Part shown: one piece after another, positions 37,506-46,177 of the stretch
How the letters are laid out: every line of letters starts with the position of its first letter
Position numbering within the stretch: the stretch's first letter is position 1
From: Hydrotalea sandarakina
Lineage (GTDB): Bacteria > Bacteroidota > Bacteroidia > Chitinophagales > Chitinophagaceae
Assembly: GCF_003254115.1 (NCBI RefSeq)
Contig: NZ_QKZV01000001.1
Coordinates: forward strand, 62,001-126,000
Length of the DNA stretch: 64,000 bases
Direction: 5' to 3'
The notes under the pieces: model-generated
The model's input: the letters and a program-made list of their open reading frames with translations, nothing else
Told to the model about the DNA's origin: nothing
Databases searched by the model: none
Translations under genes and position numbers: made by a program

Positions 37506-38033
37506 TTGAAAACAATACTTAATCAGCAACAGTTACAAATTATGGTGCAGCGGTTGGCTTACCAAATTCGCGAAGACCATCCCGACATGCATAATACCGT
37601 ATTAATTGGTTTGCAGCCACGCGGTGTATTTTTTAGTGACAAAATTGTGGGTGTTTTGCAACAACTTATTCCCAATCATACTTTTCATTATGGCAAATTA
37701 GATATTACTTTTTATAGAGATGACATAAGAAAAGCGTTACACATTGCCAATAAAACCGACATGTTATTTTCTATTGAAAACAAAAATGTTATTTTAATTG
37801 ATGATGTGTTGTACACCGGCCGCACTATACGGGCTGCCTTAGATGCATTAATTGATTTTGGAAGGCCGGCAAAAGTAGCCTTATGTGTTTTAATTGATAG
37901 AAGATTCAGTCGCGAATTTCCAATACAACCCGATTATGTGGGCCGCGCTATTGATACCATTGTTTCCCAAAAAGTAAAAGTGCATTGGCAGGAGGCTGAC
38001 GGAAATGAATATGTAGAATTATTAGACAGTTAA
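37506..38033 (+). CDS. pyrR: PyrR-like pyrimidine regulator / uracil phosphoribosyltransferase
   Basis: The protein has 175 residues starting at TTG. The type I phosphoribosyltransferase signature is VILIDDVLYTGRTIRAA (PRPP loop), with GLQPRGVFF earlier. PyrR proteins regulate pyr mRNA by UMP-dependent binding in Firmicutes and can have uracil phosphoribosyltransferase activity. Whether this one regulates is unknown; no PyrR-type leader hairpin set was recognised here. pyrB follows after 28 bases, which supports a pyrimidine role. Confidence 0.88.
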   Translation: MKTILNQQQLQIMVQRLAYQIREDHPDMHNTVLIGLQPRGVFFSDKIVGVLQQLIPNHTFHYGKLDITFYRDDIRKALHIANKTDMLFSIENKNVILIDDVLYTGRTIRAALDALIDFGRPAKVALCVLIDRRFSREFPIQPDYVGRAIDTIVSQKVKVHWQEADGNEYVELLDS

Positions 38034-38061
38034 TTATTGAAAACATTATCTTCGCTTTTTA

Positions 38062-38988
38062 ATGGCACTATCTACCAAACATCTCCTTGGTATTAAGGAT
38101 CTTCAAAAAGAAGATATAGAACTTATTTTACAAACAGCCGTTCAGTTCAAAGAAGTTTTACAACGGCCTGTTAAAAAAGTTCCTTCATTACGCGATGTAA
38201 CTGTGGTTAATTTATTTTATGAAAATTCTACCCGAACGCGTATTTCTTTTGAGTTAGCAGAGAAAAGACTCAGTGCCGATACCATTAATTTTACTGCGAG
38301 CGGTTCTTCGGCAGCGAAAGGTGAAACACTTTTAGATACCGTGAATAATATTCTAAGTATGAAAGTGGATATGGTGGTAATGCGCCACAGTGCCAGCGGT
38401 GCCCCTCATTTTTTGTCAAAACATATTCCTGCTGCTATTATTAATGCCGGTGATGGAATTAATGAACATCCAACTCAGGCTTTGTTAGATGCCTTTTCCA
38501 TGCAGGAAAAATTCGGCAGCCTAAAAGGTTTAAAAGTGGCTATTATTGGCGATATTATGCACAGCAGGGTAGCTTTAAGCAATATTTATTTGCTGCATAA
38601 AATGGGAGCAGAGGTAATGGTGGCCGGTCCGCCTACTTTAATTCCACCTTATATTCAGCAAGCCTTTGGCGTAAAAGTTACTTACCAGGTAAAAGAAGCT
38701 TTACAATGGTGCGATGTGGCAAATGTGCTTCGTATTCAGTTAGAACGCCAAAATCAACCTTTATTCTCCTCACTTCGTGAGTATAACTTAAGTTTTGGTA
38801 TTCGCAGGGAAGTGTTGGAAAATTTAGGAAAGGAGATTGTAATTATGCATCCCGGCCCAATTAACAGAGGTGTGGAATTAGATAGTGATGTGGCTGATGG
38901 CCCTTTTTCTATTATTTTACATCAGGTGGAAAATGGAGTAGCTGTTCGTATGGCAGCATTATATTTATTATCGCCTCATAATCACTAA
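38062..38988 (+). CDS. pyrB: Aspartate carbamoyltransferase catalytic chain
   Basis: This enzyme makes carbamoyl-aspartate, the second step of pyrimidine synthesis. The protein has 308 residues. The carbamoyl-phosphate site is FYENSTRTR, followed by KGETLLDT, the MRH loop (VVMRHSASGAPHFL) and the aspartate region HPTQALLDAF. The C terminus has MHPGPINRGVE. It follows pyrR closely. A -7-like TATCTTCG (38047-38054) ends 7 bases before the ATG and may give pyrB a second, nearly leaderless start. No pyrI regulatory chain is adjacent. Confidence 0.96.
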   Translation: MALSTKHLLGIKDLQKEDIELILQTAVQFKEVLQRPVKKVPSLRDVTVVNLFYENSTRTRISFELAEKRLSADTINFTASGSSAAKGETLLDTVNNILSMKVDMVVMRHSASGAPHFLSKHIPAAIINAGDGINEHPTQALLDAFSMQEKFGSLKGLKVAIIGDIMHSRVALSNIYLLHKMGAEVMVAGPPTLIPPYIQQAFGVKVTYQVKEALQWCDVANVLRIQLERQNQPLFSSLREYNLSFGIRREVLENLGKEIVIMHPGPINRGVELDSDVADGPFSIILHQVENGVAVRMAALYLLSPHNH

Positions 38989-39033
38989 TGCTGAACAAAC
39001 ATTTACTGTTTGCTTGGTTTAAAACAAATAACG

Positions 39034-39513
39034 ATGAATAGAATTTGTTTGTTCCCCGGTACATTCGATCCTGTAACATTAGGACATGTAGATATAATTA
39101 ACCGAGCCCTTCCTTTATTTGATAAAATTTATGTAGGTATTGGTATTAATGCGGCTAAAAATCCCATGTTTTCAGCAGCACAACGCATGGATTGGTTCAA
39201 AGCCATATTTCGTAATGAACCTAAAGTTGAAAGTGTTTGCTATGAAGGATTAACGATTGATTTTTGCGAAAAAATCGGTGCTCGCTTTATTTTAAGGGGT
39301 ATACGATTTGTTAGCGATTTTGAATACGAAAAATCAATAGCCGACGCCAATAGGACCATGAACAGAAATATTGAAACCATTTTTTTAACCGGCGAACCTA
39401 AATATACTTCAGTGGCATCTACCATTGTTCGCGATATTCTAAAAAATGGCGGAAACGCCGATGCATTTTTGCCGAAAGAAGTAGTTGCTACCCTTCAACA
39501 AAGAAAAATATGA
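39034..39513 (+). CDS. coaD: Pantetheine-phosphate adenylyltransferase
   Basis: This enzyme makes dephospho-CoA in coenzyme A synthesis. From the ATG at 39034 it has 159 residues. The nucleotidyl-transferase motif GTFDPVTLGHVDII is at the N terminus, with the conserved RGIRFVSDFEYE and the C-terminal YTSVASTIVRDI segment. The frame extends to 39010, but the family starts at MNRICLFPGT. It overlaps the next gene by 4 bases (ATGA), implying translational coupling. Confidence 0.96.
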   Translation: MNRICLFPGTFDPVTLGHVDIINRALPLFDKIYVGIGINAAKNPMFSAAQRMDWFKAIFRNEPKVESVCYEGLTIDFCEKIGARFILRGIRFVSDFEYEKSIADANRTMNRNIETIFLTGEPKYTSVASTIVRDILKNGGNADAFLPKEVVATLQQRKI

Positions 39514-39941
39514 GCGCAATTTGGCGGAAGCAGCATATTGAATTGAATGAATTAAATGAGCTGAATAAAAATACCTTGGGTGAAGCTTTAGGTATTCAGT
39601 TTACAGAAATTGGGAACAATTACTTGGTGGCAACCATGCCTGTAACCCATGTAACGAAACAACCTTACGGATATTTACATGGGGGTGCATCAGCTGCATT
39701 AGCTGAAACCATTGGCAGTGTTGCTTCAGCATTAATTATAAATCCGGAAAAACAACTTTGCATGGGCTTAGAAATTAATGCCAATCATGTTAAGGCTGTA
39801 CAACAAGGCATAGTAACGGCCAGGTGTGAGCCATTGCACATTGGTGCTACTACGCATGTGTGGGATATACGGATTGCTAATGAAAAGCACCAATTAATTT
39901 GTATAAGCCGATTAACTGTTGCTATTATCAAAAAGCATTAG
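39510..39941 (+). CDS. Hotdog-fold thioesterase (PaaI/YdiI-like)
   Basis: The protein has 143 residues. The hotdog helix and active-site region is YLHGGASAALAETIGSVAS, with a likely catalytic Glu in LAET. The C-terminal strand pattern is typical. It should hydrolyse an acyl- or aroyl-CoA thioester; the substrate is unknown. It is translationally coupled to coaD through an ATGA overlap and its 3' end overlaps the convergent NUDIX gene by 4 bases. Confidence 0.87.
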   Translation: MSAIWRKQHIELNELNELNKNTLGEALGIQFTEIGNNYLVATMPVTHVTKQPYGYLHGGASAALAETIGSVASALIINPEKQLCMGLEINANHVKAVQQGIVTARCEPLHIGATTHVWDIRIANEKHQLICISRLTVAIIKKH

Positions 39942-40357
39942 GCGTTTGTATAACCGGCCTTTTTTAATACCTCAATAATAGATGGGTAGGTATGTTGAAG
40001 GTATTGATGTAAATCACTTGGTTTTACCCAAATTACTTCACTAATATCTTCAATAGCTTGCGGTATTAGTTTTTCTGCTTTATTCGCTTTCATTAAAAAC
40101 CAATGGGTATGTTTTTCAATTTCATTACCTGAGTAGGTATCTACATATTCATGCACGGTAACGGCAATTTCGTTACCTAATGTTAACTGGTGCAAACCTG
40201 TTTCCTCTTCAACTTCACGCATTACACAGGTTTGTATGGTTTCATCTTCTTCCTTTTTACCCTTAGGCAAATCCCATATACCCCTGCGAAAAATCATTAA
40301 TATTTCTCCATCTTCATTCGTAATTAATCCACCGCCGGCAATAACAATCTTTTTCAT
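39938..40357 (-). CDS. NUDIX hydrolase
   Basis: From the ATG at 40357 (MKKIVIAGGG) the protein has about 139 residues; the frame extends to 40396 without conservation. The Nudix box is complete: G, five residues, E, seven residues, REVEEETGL (KGKKEEDETIQTC through REVEEETGL). It should hydrolyse a nucleoside diphosphate linked to another moiety, such as a damaged nucleotide or a cofactor; the substrate is unknown. It is divergent from pyrE. Confidence 0.88.
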   Translation of the reverse strand: MKKIVIAGGGLITNEDGEILMIFRRGIWDLPKGKKEEDETIQTCVMREVEEETGLHQLTLGNEIAVTVHEYVDTYSGNEIEKHTHWFLMKANKAEKLIPQAIEDISEVIWVKPSDLHQYLQHTYPSIIEVLKKAGYTNA

Positions 40358-40475
40358 TTTGGTAATATTAATAGAATGTGAATAATAATATTGCAAGTTA
40401 CAGCATTCAACCCTGCCTTGCAGCTTAATTTAGCGTGAAATTTTGAAATATTAAAGAAGAAGCAAACTGTTTTTT

Positions 40476-41111
40476 ATGCAAGCCAATGCTCAAGCCGTTG
40501 CCGAAAAGCTATTACAAATTAAAGCAATTCAACTTAATCCTTCGCAACCATTTACCTGGGCTAGCGGATGGAAAAGCCCTATTTATTGTGATAATAGGAA
40601 AGTGTTGTCATTTCCCTATGAACGCGATTTTATAAAAAGTGAACTATGCAATGTGTTGTTTACCGAATATGAAAATGCCGATGCAATTGCCGGTGTAGCA
40701 ACGGCAGGAATTGCTTGGGGTGCAATGGCAGCCGATCAGCTAAAGCTTCCTTTCCTATATGTGCGTCCTAAACCTAAAGAACATGGTTTAGGTAATCAAA
40801 TTGAAGGAAATGTATTTCCCGGCAAGAAAGTGGTAGTGGTTGAAGATTTAATATCAACCGGGAAAAGCAGTTTAGCAGTAGTAAAAGTATTACAGCAAGC
40901 CGGTATGGAAGTAATTGGTTTGGTTGCACTTTTTACGTATGGCTTTGATGTTGCAGAGCAATTGTTTAAAGACGCCGGAATTCCGTTTAAGGCGTTAACC
41001 AATTATAGTGTTTTAATAAATTTAGCTGTCCAAAAACAAATTGTAGATGCTTCAACTGAGGAATTATTATTAAATTGGCGTAAGGCTCCCGATAAATGGG
41101 GACAACAATAA
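40476..41111 (+). CDS. pyrE: Orotate phosphoribosyltransferase
   Basis: This enzyme converts orotate and PRPP to OMP in pyrimidine synthesis. The protein has 211 residues. The PRPP loop is VVVVEDLISTGKSS, the orotate site begins near FTWASGWKSPIYCDNR, and the loop carrying RPKPKEHGLGNQIEG is typical of PyrE. It is separated from pyrR-pyrB by coaD, the thioesterase and the NUDIX gene. Confidence 0.95.
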   Translation: MQANAQAVAEKLLQIKAIQLNPSQPFTWASGWKSPIYCDNRKVLSFPYERDFIKSELCNVLFTEYENADAIAGVATAGIAWGAMAADQLKLPFLYVRPKPKEHGLGNQIEGNVFPGKKVVVVEDLISTGKSSLAVVKVLQQAGMEVIGLVALFTYGFDVAEQLFKDAGIPFKALTNYSVLINLAVQKQIVDASTEELLLNWRKAPDKWGQQ

Positions 41112-41142
41112 GTACTAGAATTTTGCACTTAAATGTCGTTTT

Positions 41143-41556
41143 ATGATGAAAAAATGGATAATAATACTTGTGTTGGCATTTGCTGCACAATATGCTCAAA
41201 GCCAAGTAATGTCGGCCAGACCGCAGTGGGTAACCATTAAATCAGATAATTTAAGGTGTTGGGAGTGTAAAGAACGGTTGGAAAAATACTTGATTATTGA
41301 AAATAATGCCAATATGCAGAAGGGGATGGTACAATGGAAAATTAACTTGTTGGCAGGCGAAATTCGCGTTCAATATGTACCTGACCGTGTTTCAGTTGAT
41401 GAAATTAAAACTGCCCTTAATAATGCCGGTTTTGATGCAGATGATGAAAAAGCAGAACCCGATGCTTATAAAAAATTGCCCCCCATTTGTAAAAGAGCTG
41501 AAGATGGTGGCGGTCCACAAAAGGGTAAACCTTGCCATATTCCACCCATGCAATAA
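41143..41556 (+). CDS. Secreted heavy-metal-associated (HMA)-like protein
   Basis: The protein has 137 residues. A signal peptide (MMKKWIIILVLAFAAQYAQS) is followed by an HMA-like ferredoxin fold with a CxxC at C39-C42 (RCWECKERLEKYL) and the ending VDEIKTALNNAGFDAD. A short tail adds two more cysteines (ICKRAEDGG and KPCHIPP). Such domains carry soft metals such as copper, here in the periplasm. It lies 31 bases after pyrE without an obvious link in function. Confidence 0.78.
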   Translation: MMKKWIIILVLAFAAQYAQSQVMSARPQWVTIKSDNLRCWECKERLEKYLIIENNANMQKGMVQWKINLLAGEIRVQYVPDRVSVDEIKTALNNAGFDADDEKAEPDAYKKLPPICKRAEDGGGPQKGKPCHIPPMQ

Positions 41557-41591
41557 GCCTTCAATAAGCTAAATATTTTGTATCCATTCGG

Positions 41592-42041
41592 TTATAAAGG
41601 CAAATGTTGTTGTCCTTTATAATCGAAGGGTACATGTATAAAGATTCCCGATTTGCCCACTTTACAATAACCCTTTACTTGTAACTCAACCGACTTTTGA
41701 AATAGGCTGTTCAACGCATTTTTGTACAATACCGACTTGGAAATTCGTAAAGCAGTCGGTATTGTAAAGTCTGACTTTTTGTCAATTTTCATTAAAGTAT
41801 CCAAATGATATTCGCCCACCCAATCTCCATTTAATAAAATCGTTCCCACCACTTTTTTCAAATTCACCGCAAATCCGTTTGGATTAGAAAATGCCAAATC
41901 AACCTTAACATTCACGGAATCCTTCGACAAAGGTTGTATTTCTATTTGGTCAATACTTTTAAAAACAAATGCTTGTGGTTTTTTACAAGCTACCAATATT
42001 CCTATCAAGGCGAATAGGGGGAAAGCTTTTTTAAACACCAT
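41592..42041 (-). CDS. LEA type 2 family lipoprotein
   Basis: The protein has 149 residues. A lipoprotein signal ends at ILVACKK (lipid-modified Cys at about residue 19). The mature part has the LEA_2 pattern (VNVKVDLAFSNPNGFAVNLKKVVGTILLNGDWVGEYHLD). The function of these bacterial proteins is not established. It is convergent with the HMA gene (35-base gap). Confidence 0.75.
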   Translation of the reverse strand: MVFKKAFPLFALIGILVACKKPQAFVFKSIDQIEIQPLSKDSVNVKVDLAFSNPNGFAVNLKKVVGTILLNGDWVGEYHLDTLMKIDKKSDFTIPTALRISKSVLYKNALNSLFQKSVELQVKGYCKVGKSGIFIHVPFDYKGQQHLPL

Positions 42042-42075
42042 TCTTTTTTTCTGAAAAGTAATTAAAAATTCCGGC

Positions 42076-42109
42076 TTGCAAAAAGCTGGCAGAAATTACC
42101 GTAAATTTG
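42076..42109 (+). promoter_or_regulatory. Putative Bacteroidota-type promoter upstream of the WbqC gene
   Basis: TTG at 42076-42078, a 23-base spacer and TAAATTTG at 42102-42109. If active, transcription would begin near 42114, giving an unusually long AT-rich leader of about 180 bases before the WbqC ATG. The leader has a weak dyad (42138-42145 with 42160-42167). Confidence 0.45.
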
Positions 42110-42293
42110 ATGCTAAACAATTTAGGTTTTTCATGAAATATTTTCACTTCATTTAAAGCGAAAATATTTAGCTTAAATTAATTTTCATAATTTATTGGTT
42201 ATAAATAATTTATGGAATTTTATTAAAAATTATAAGCTGAAAAATTGCAGCAGTTTCGAACGAATTTTTAACTTTTGAAAGAAATATTTTAAA

Positions 42294-42923
42294 ATGGATA
42301 ATTTAAAAACATTAATTATTGATAATCAATATTTTATAAGTGTTGAATTACTTAAAACTTTAGTTGAATTTTCAAATGTTAAAATTGAGCAATGCGATAC
42401 CTGGCAAAAAATGAGTTTTCGCAATCGTTGCATGGTGGTTGGGGCCAATGGTGTTATGGGATTAACCGTACCCATTCAAAAAGGACGTGATCAAAAAGCT
42501 TTTTTTCGAGACATAAAAATTGATTATTCCAGTGGATGGCAACTTACCCATTGGCGAACCCTGGTTACCAATTATAACCGTTCGCCTTTCTTTGAGTATT
42601 ATGCTCCTTCTTTAAAAGAAATAATTTTTACCCCTTATTCCTCCCTGTTTGAATTGAACTTGGCTACCCTGCAATGGGTTTTAAAATGTTTGAAGCTTAC
42701 TGTCAATTTGTCGTTTACTGAAACATTTTTACCTCAATACCCTAATTTTGTACAAGATGACCGGAACAGGTATAACCCTAAAAACTTTCAGCAAATACAA
42801 AATCCTGTTCGTTATACCCAAGTTTTTGAAACCAAAATTGGCTTTCAAAAAAATTTAAGTTGTATTGATTTATTGTGTTGTGAGGGTCCTAATGCATTAC
42901 ATATTTTGCTGCAAAAACTATAA
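42294..42923 (+). CDS. WbqC family protein
   Basis: The protein has 209 residues. The WbqC-like core shows the pattern EFSNVKIEQCDTWQKMSFRNR followed by LTVPIQKGRDQ and the conserved HWRTLVTNYNRSPFFEYYAP. WbqC proteins are linked to O-antigen sugar biosynthesis in some gene clusters, but biochemical activity is not settled and no sugar gene lies nearby. The neighbouring genes give no functional hint. Confidence 0.88.
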   Translation: MDNLKTLIIDNQYFISVELLKTLVEFSNVKIEQCDTWQKMSFRNRCMVVGANGVMGLTVPIQKGRDQKAFFRDIKIDYSSGWQLTHWRTLVTNYNRSPFFEYYAPSLKEIIFTPYSSLFELNLATLQWVLKCLKLTVNLSFTETFLPQYPNFVQDDRNRYNPKNFQQIQNPVRYTQVFETKIGFQKNLSCIDLLCCEGPNALHILLQKL

Positions 42924-43038
42924 AGGGTTGGTAGCATTTTTAAGCTTGGAATAACACAACGCTTTCAATTTTTATTGAGGCAATTGTAAAAGCATTGCTT
43001 CATGGGTTTGGTATTTTTTTAATTCTAAATGGCTTTTT

Positions 43039-44115
43039 ATGCAACCTTTTTTACAGAAAATGATTGGTGAAAACAAGGTTTTAGACTATGTAATTGTATT
43101 GGGATGGATGTTATTGGTATGGGTAATGCTTAAATTGTTTAAAAAATACCTTATTCGTTATTTGCAGCATTTAACCGGCAAAACCAACAACCAGTTTGAT
43201 GACCAATTAGTGATAGCAGCCGAAAAATTCGTGATTCCATACCTGTATTTGTTTATCAATTATTCCATTATCACTACCCTTAATTTCTCTCAAAAGATAC
43301 AGCATGTTTTATCTGCTGCGCTTTCTGTAATTACCATTTACTATGCTGTTCGCTTAATTAATTATTTAATGCACAGCTTGGTATTGTTGTATATGCACCT
43401 TAAAAATGAACCTCCCATTCGCATTAAACAATTAAATGGCTTACTCGTGTTGGTGAAAGTATTGATTTGGGGGGCAGGTTTTATCATGTTACTCGACAAT
43501 CTTGGTTATAATGTCACTACTATTATTGCCGGATTAGGGGTGGGAGGTATAGCTATTGCACTGGCTGCTCAAAATATTTTGAGTGATTTATTCAGCTATT
43601 TAGTGATATTTTTTGATAAACCTTTTGAAGTAGGCGATTTTATAGTTGTAGGAACCACGAGTGGTGTTATTGAAAGGATTGGTATTAAAACTTCCCATTT
43701 GCGAAGTTTGGATGGCCAACAGTTGGTAATGCCTAATGCGGAATTGGTAAAATCTACCATTCATAATTTTAAACGAATGGAACGTAGGCGTGTAGTGAAT
43801 AGTATTGGAGTTACCTATCAAACATCAAAGCAACATTTAGAAGCTATTCCCGGCCTGTTAAAGGATATTATTACTGCTGCAGGTGCCACTTTTGATAGAG
43901 CGCACCTTAAATCGTTCGGTGATTTTGCTATTTTGTTTGAATATGTTTTTTATATAGAAAGTCCCGATTATGTTTTGTACATGAATACTGTTCAAGCCAT
44001 TAATCTTTCCCTTTTTGAAGCGTTTGAACAAAGAGGTATTGAGTTCGCATACCCATCGCAAACCATTTATTTGGCGGGAAATGCAAATGCTAAGTTGAAT
44101 TTACCGGTAAATTAA
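43039..44115 (+). CDS. Mechanosensitive ion channel, MscS family
   Basis: The protein has 358 residues. Several N-terminal membrane segments lead to the pore helix GLGVGGIAIALAAQNILSD and the beta domain (FFDKPFEVGDFIVVG, GVIERIGIKTSHLRSLDGQQLVMPN), the MscS hallmarks. It opens under membrane tension to release solutes on osmotic downshock. It is convergent with plsX (6-base gap). Confidence 0.95.
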   Translation: MQPFLQKMIGENKVLDYVIVLGWMLLVWVMLKLFKKYLIRYLQHLTGKTNNQFDDQLVIAAEKFVIPYLYLFINYSIITTLNFSQKIQHVLSAALSVITIYYAVRLINYLMHSLVLLYMHLKNEPPIRIKQLNGLLVLVKVLIWGAGFIMLLDNLGYNVTTIIAGLGVGGIAIALAAQNILSDLFSYLVIFFDKPFEVGDFIVVGTTSGVIERIGIKTSHLRSLDGQQLVMPNAELVKSTIHNFKRMERRRVVNSIGVTYQTSKQHLEAIPGLLKDIITAAGATFDRAHLKSFGDFAILFEYVFYIESPDYVLYMNTVQAINLSLFEAFEQRGIEFAYPSQTIYLAGNANAKLNLPVN

Positions 44116-44121
44116 ATAGGG

Positions 44122-45093
44122 CTATTCTGTACTTACTGCTTTTTGGTTCTGAAAACTTTGTTCAATTTTTTTGCAAAGTTCAGTTTCAATCATTTTTTCG
44201 GCAACATCAATCATGTTGGCAAAGGCTTTTGCATTGCTAATGCCATGGCCAATAATAACAGGTTTAGCTACCCCTAATACGGGCGTTCCACCATAATTTT
44301 CATAATGAAAACGTTGTATATAACTGTCATTGTGAAAATTTCGTTGATGAGCTATATCATAAAAGCTTTCGGCTAATTTTAAAACTACATTACCGGTAAA
44401 GCCATCGCAAACAATTACATCGGCTTTATCATTAAATAAATCGCGGCCTTCTACATTGCCATTAAAATGAATTTGTGTATTGCTTTTTAATAACGGGAAA
44501 GTAGATTGAGCCAAAATATTCCCTTTTCCTTCTTCTTCACCCACATTTAAAAGCCCCACTTTGGGATTGGATATGTGCAAAATATGTTGTGCATATAAAC
44601 TGCCTAAAACGGCAAATTGTTCTAAATGCTCAGGTTTACAATCAGCGTTTAAACCTACATCTAACAATAATCCGGTATTGCCATTTAATTTGGGTAATAT
44701 AGTTGCAATGGTAGGCCGAATTACGCCTTCAATGGCTTTAATGCTAAATAAAGCTCCAACCAACATGGCACCGGTGTTGCCTGCACTGATAAAAGCATCA
44801 ATTTTTTGAGTAGCTAATAAATGAAAGCCAATAGAAATGGAACTTTTGGGTTTTTCTTTTAAAGCTTTGGTAGGATGTTCATTATAACCAATTACATCTT
44901 CGGCATGTACAATAGGAATATGGGTTAATTGGTATTCTTTCAACAAGCTTTCAATGGCTGATTGGTTGCCTATAGCTGTAATTGTAACTTGTTTACTATT
45001 GGGGAAATGGTTAGATGTTAAATATTCATGAATACCTTTTATGGCTTCTAAGGGTGCAAAATCGCCGCCCATTACATCTATTCCTATGTTCAT
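44122..45093 (-). CDS. plsX: Phosphate acyltransferase PlsX
   Basis: PlsX makes acyl-phosphate from acyl-ACP in phospholipid synthesis. The protein has 323 residues. The N terminus IGIDVMGGDFAPLEAIKG is the signature, with GNTGAMLVGALF and DGFTGNVVLKLAES further on. It belongs to the conserved DUF177-rpmF-plsX cluster, though a terminator separates it from rpmF here. Confidence 0.96.
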   Translation of the reverse strand: MNIGIDVMGGDFAPLEAIKGIHEYLTSNHFPNSKQVTITAIGNQSAIESLLKEYQLTHIPIVHAEDVIGYNEHPTKALKEKPKSSISIGFHLLATQKIDAFISAGNTGAMLVGALFSIKAIEGVIRPTIATILPKLNGNTGLLLDVGLNADCKPEHLEQFAVLGSLYAQHILHISNPKVGLLNVGEEEGKGNILAQSTFPLLKSNTQIHFNGNVEGRDLFNDKADVIVCDGFTGNVVLKLAESFYDIAHQRNFHNDSYIQRFHYENYGGTPVLGVAKPVIIGHGISNAKAFANMIDVAEKMIETELCKKIEQSFQNQKAVSTE

Positions 45094-45262
45094 GTTTTTT
45101 TTGTTTAATAGCTCAACAATGCTGTTTTAATTGAATGTGTTTTACCATTTTCCATTGTAAAAATAGGGGGGAAAACAAGTAAAATACATGCTACCCAAAA
45201 CTTATTTACTAATTATACTTGCAGGCAAATCAATACCACTTGGTAAAGGTATTGATAAAAAC

Positions 45263-45298
45263 AAAAAAAGCTGCTATTCGTTAGAAAACAAATAGCAG
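45263..45298 (-). terminator. Intrinsic terminator between rpmF and plsX
   Basis: An 8-base outer stem (CTGCTATT at 45271-45278 with AATAGCAG at 45291-45298), an inner GTT/AAC pairing and a run of seven T on the - strand directly after it. It should reduce read-through from DUF177-rpmF into plsX. Confidence 0.78.
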
Positions 45299-45321
45299 TG
45301 TGAAAAATATAAAAACGAAAA

Positions 45322-45516
45322 TTAGGCCTTTAAAGGTGCTTTTTCAGCTACTAATTTTCCTTTGTAATACAATTTACCTTCACTTACATGTGCACGATGG
45401 CGTACATGTGTTTCACCTGTTGTACTGTCTTTACTTAATGTAACAGTTTCAGCCAAGTAATGGGTTCTTCTTTTAGCACTGCGTTGCTGTGAATGTCTGC
45501 GTTTCGGATTAGGCAT
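45322..45516 (-). CDS. rpmF: 50S ribosomal protein L32
   Basis: The protein has 64 residues. It begins MPNPKRRHSQQRSAKRRTH, the basic L32 start, and ends EGKLYYKGKLVAEK. It contains no cysteine, so it is a zinc-free form that lacks the usual CxxC pairs. It lies 28 bases after DUF177 and is followed by a terminator before plsX. Confidence 0.94.
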   Translation of the reverse strand: MPNPKRRHSQQRSAKRRTHYLAETVTLSKDSTTGETHVRHRAHVSEGKLYYKGKLVAEKAPLKA

Positions 45517-45544
45517 AACCTTAAATTTATACTTTCAAAAAAAT

Positions 45545-46087
45545 TTATTCTAAACCTTTTAATTTATCCAATCCTTTCCACAAGGGGTTAGGATTTTGAT
45601 TGGTTTGTTCTTCCATTTTCTTCAACTGTTCTAAAACAGCTTTGTTGCAAAGTGGCCCACCATATTCATCGGGGTTACACATATTTTGCATGGGTAAACA
45701 TAAGTTAATGAATTCATATATCCAATCGGCTATCTGAATATGGCTTTCATTTTTTCCTATGTAAAACACATCCGGATCATCTTCTTGTTCATTCATTGTG
45801 TCGGGTTCCTCTACTATTTTAATTACCATGTTAAACTCGTCCCAGAGTATTTTGGTAAGAGGATTGCCACATCTGTCACACTGAATTTCAACTGTTCCGT
45901 CAATATCAAACTTTAGTTGCATAAAGCCATTTTTTTTATCAAGGCTTAGTTTAATATCGGCATTACACTTTGAAAATTCCTGATGTCCGTAAGCTGCAAA
46001 GAACTTATCTTCCACCTTAAATTCAAACACATGAACCCCGGGCTTTAACCCTACAAAAGCTATCTCAAATTCTCTGTTATGGCTCAT
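45545..46087 (-). CDS. DUF177 (YceD-like) protein
   Basis: The protein has 180 residues. The conserved core has IQCDRCGNPLT and, later, CNPDEYGGPLCNK, possibly a metal site. YceD proteins accompany rpmF in most bacteria and appear to help ribosome or 23S rRNA metabolism. A consensus promoter lies 20 bases upstream, so it leads an operon with rpmF. Confidence 0.9.
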   Translation of the reverse strand: MSHNREFEIAFVGLKPGVHVFEFKVEDKFFAAYGHQEFSKCNADIKLSLDKKNGFMQLKFDIDGTVEIQCDRCGNPLTKILWDEFNMVIKIVEEPDTMNEQEDDPDVFYIGKNESHIQIADWIYEFINLCLPMQNMCNPDEYGGPLCNKAVLEQLKKMEEQTNQNPNPLWKGLDKLKGLE

Positions 46088-46106
46088 GGTTTTATTTTAG
46101 GGTGGG

Positions 46107-46137
46107 CAAAGGTACAGTTTTGAATTGAAAGAGCAAA
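46107..46137 (-). promoter_or_regulatory. Bacteroidota-type promoter of the DUF177-rpmF operon
   Basis: On the - strand, TTTG at 46137-46134, a 19-base spacer and TACCTTTG at 46114-46107: a full consensus. Transcription should begin near 46103, about 16 bases before the DUF177 start. Confidence 0.75.
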
Positions 46138-46177
46138 GGAATTTATTCCTGCACTTTTATTCAACAAGGTTTACAAT

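Noticed and set aside
42138-42167. ATATTTTC/GAAAATAT dyad in the WbqC leader as a riboswitch
   Set aside because: An 8-base AT-only stem is expected by chance in such AT-rich sequence and matches no known riboswitch.
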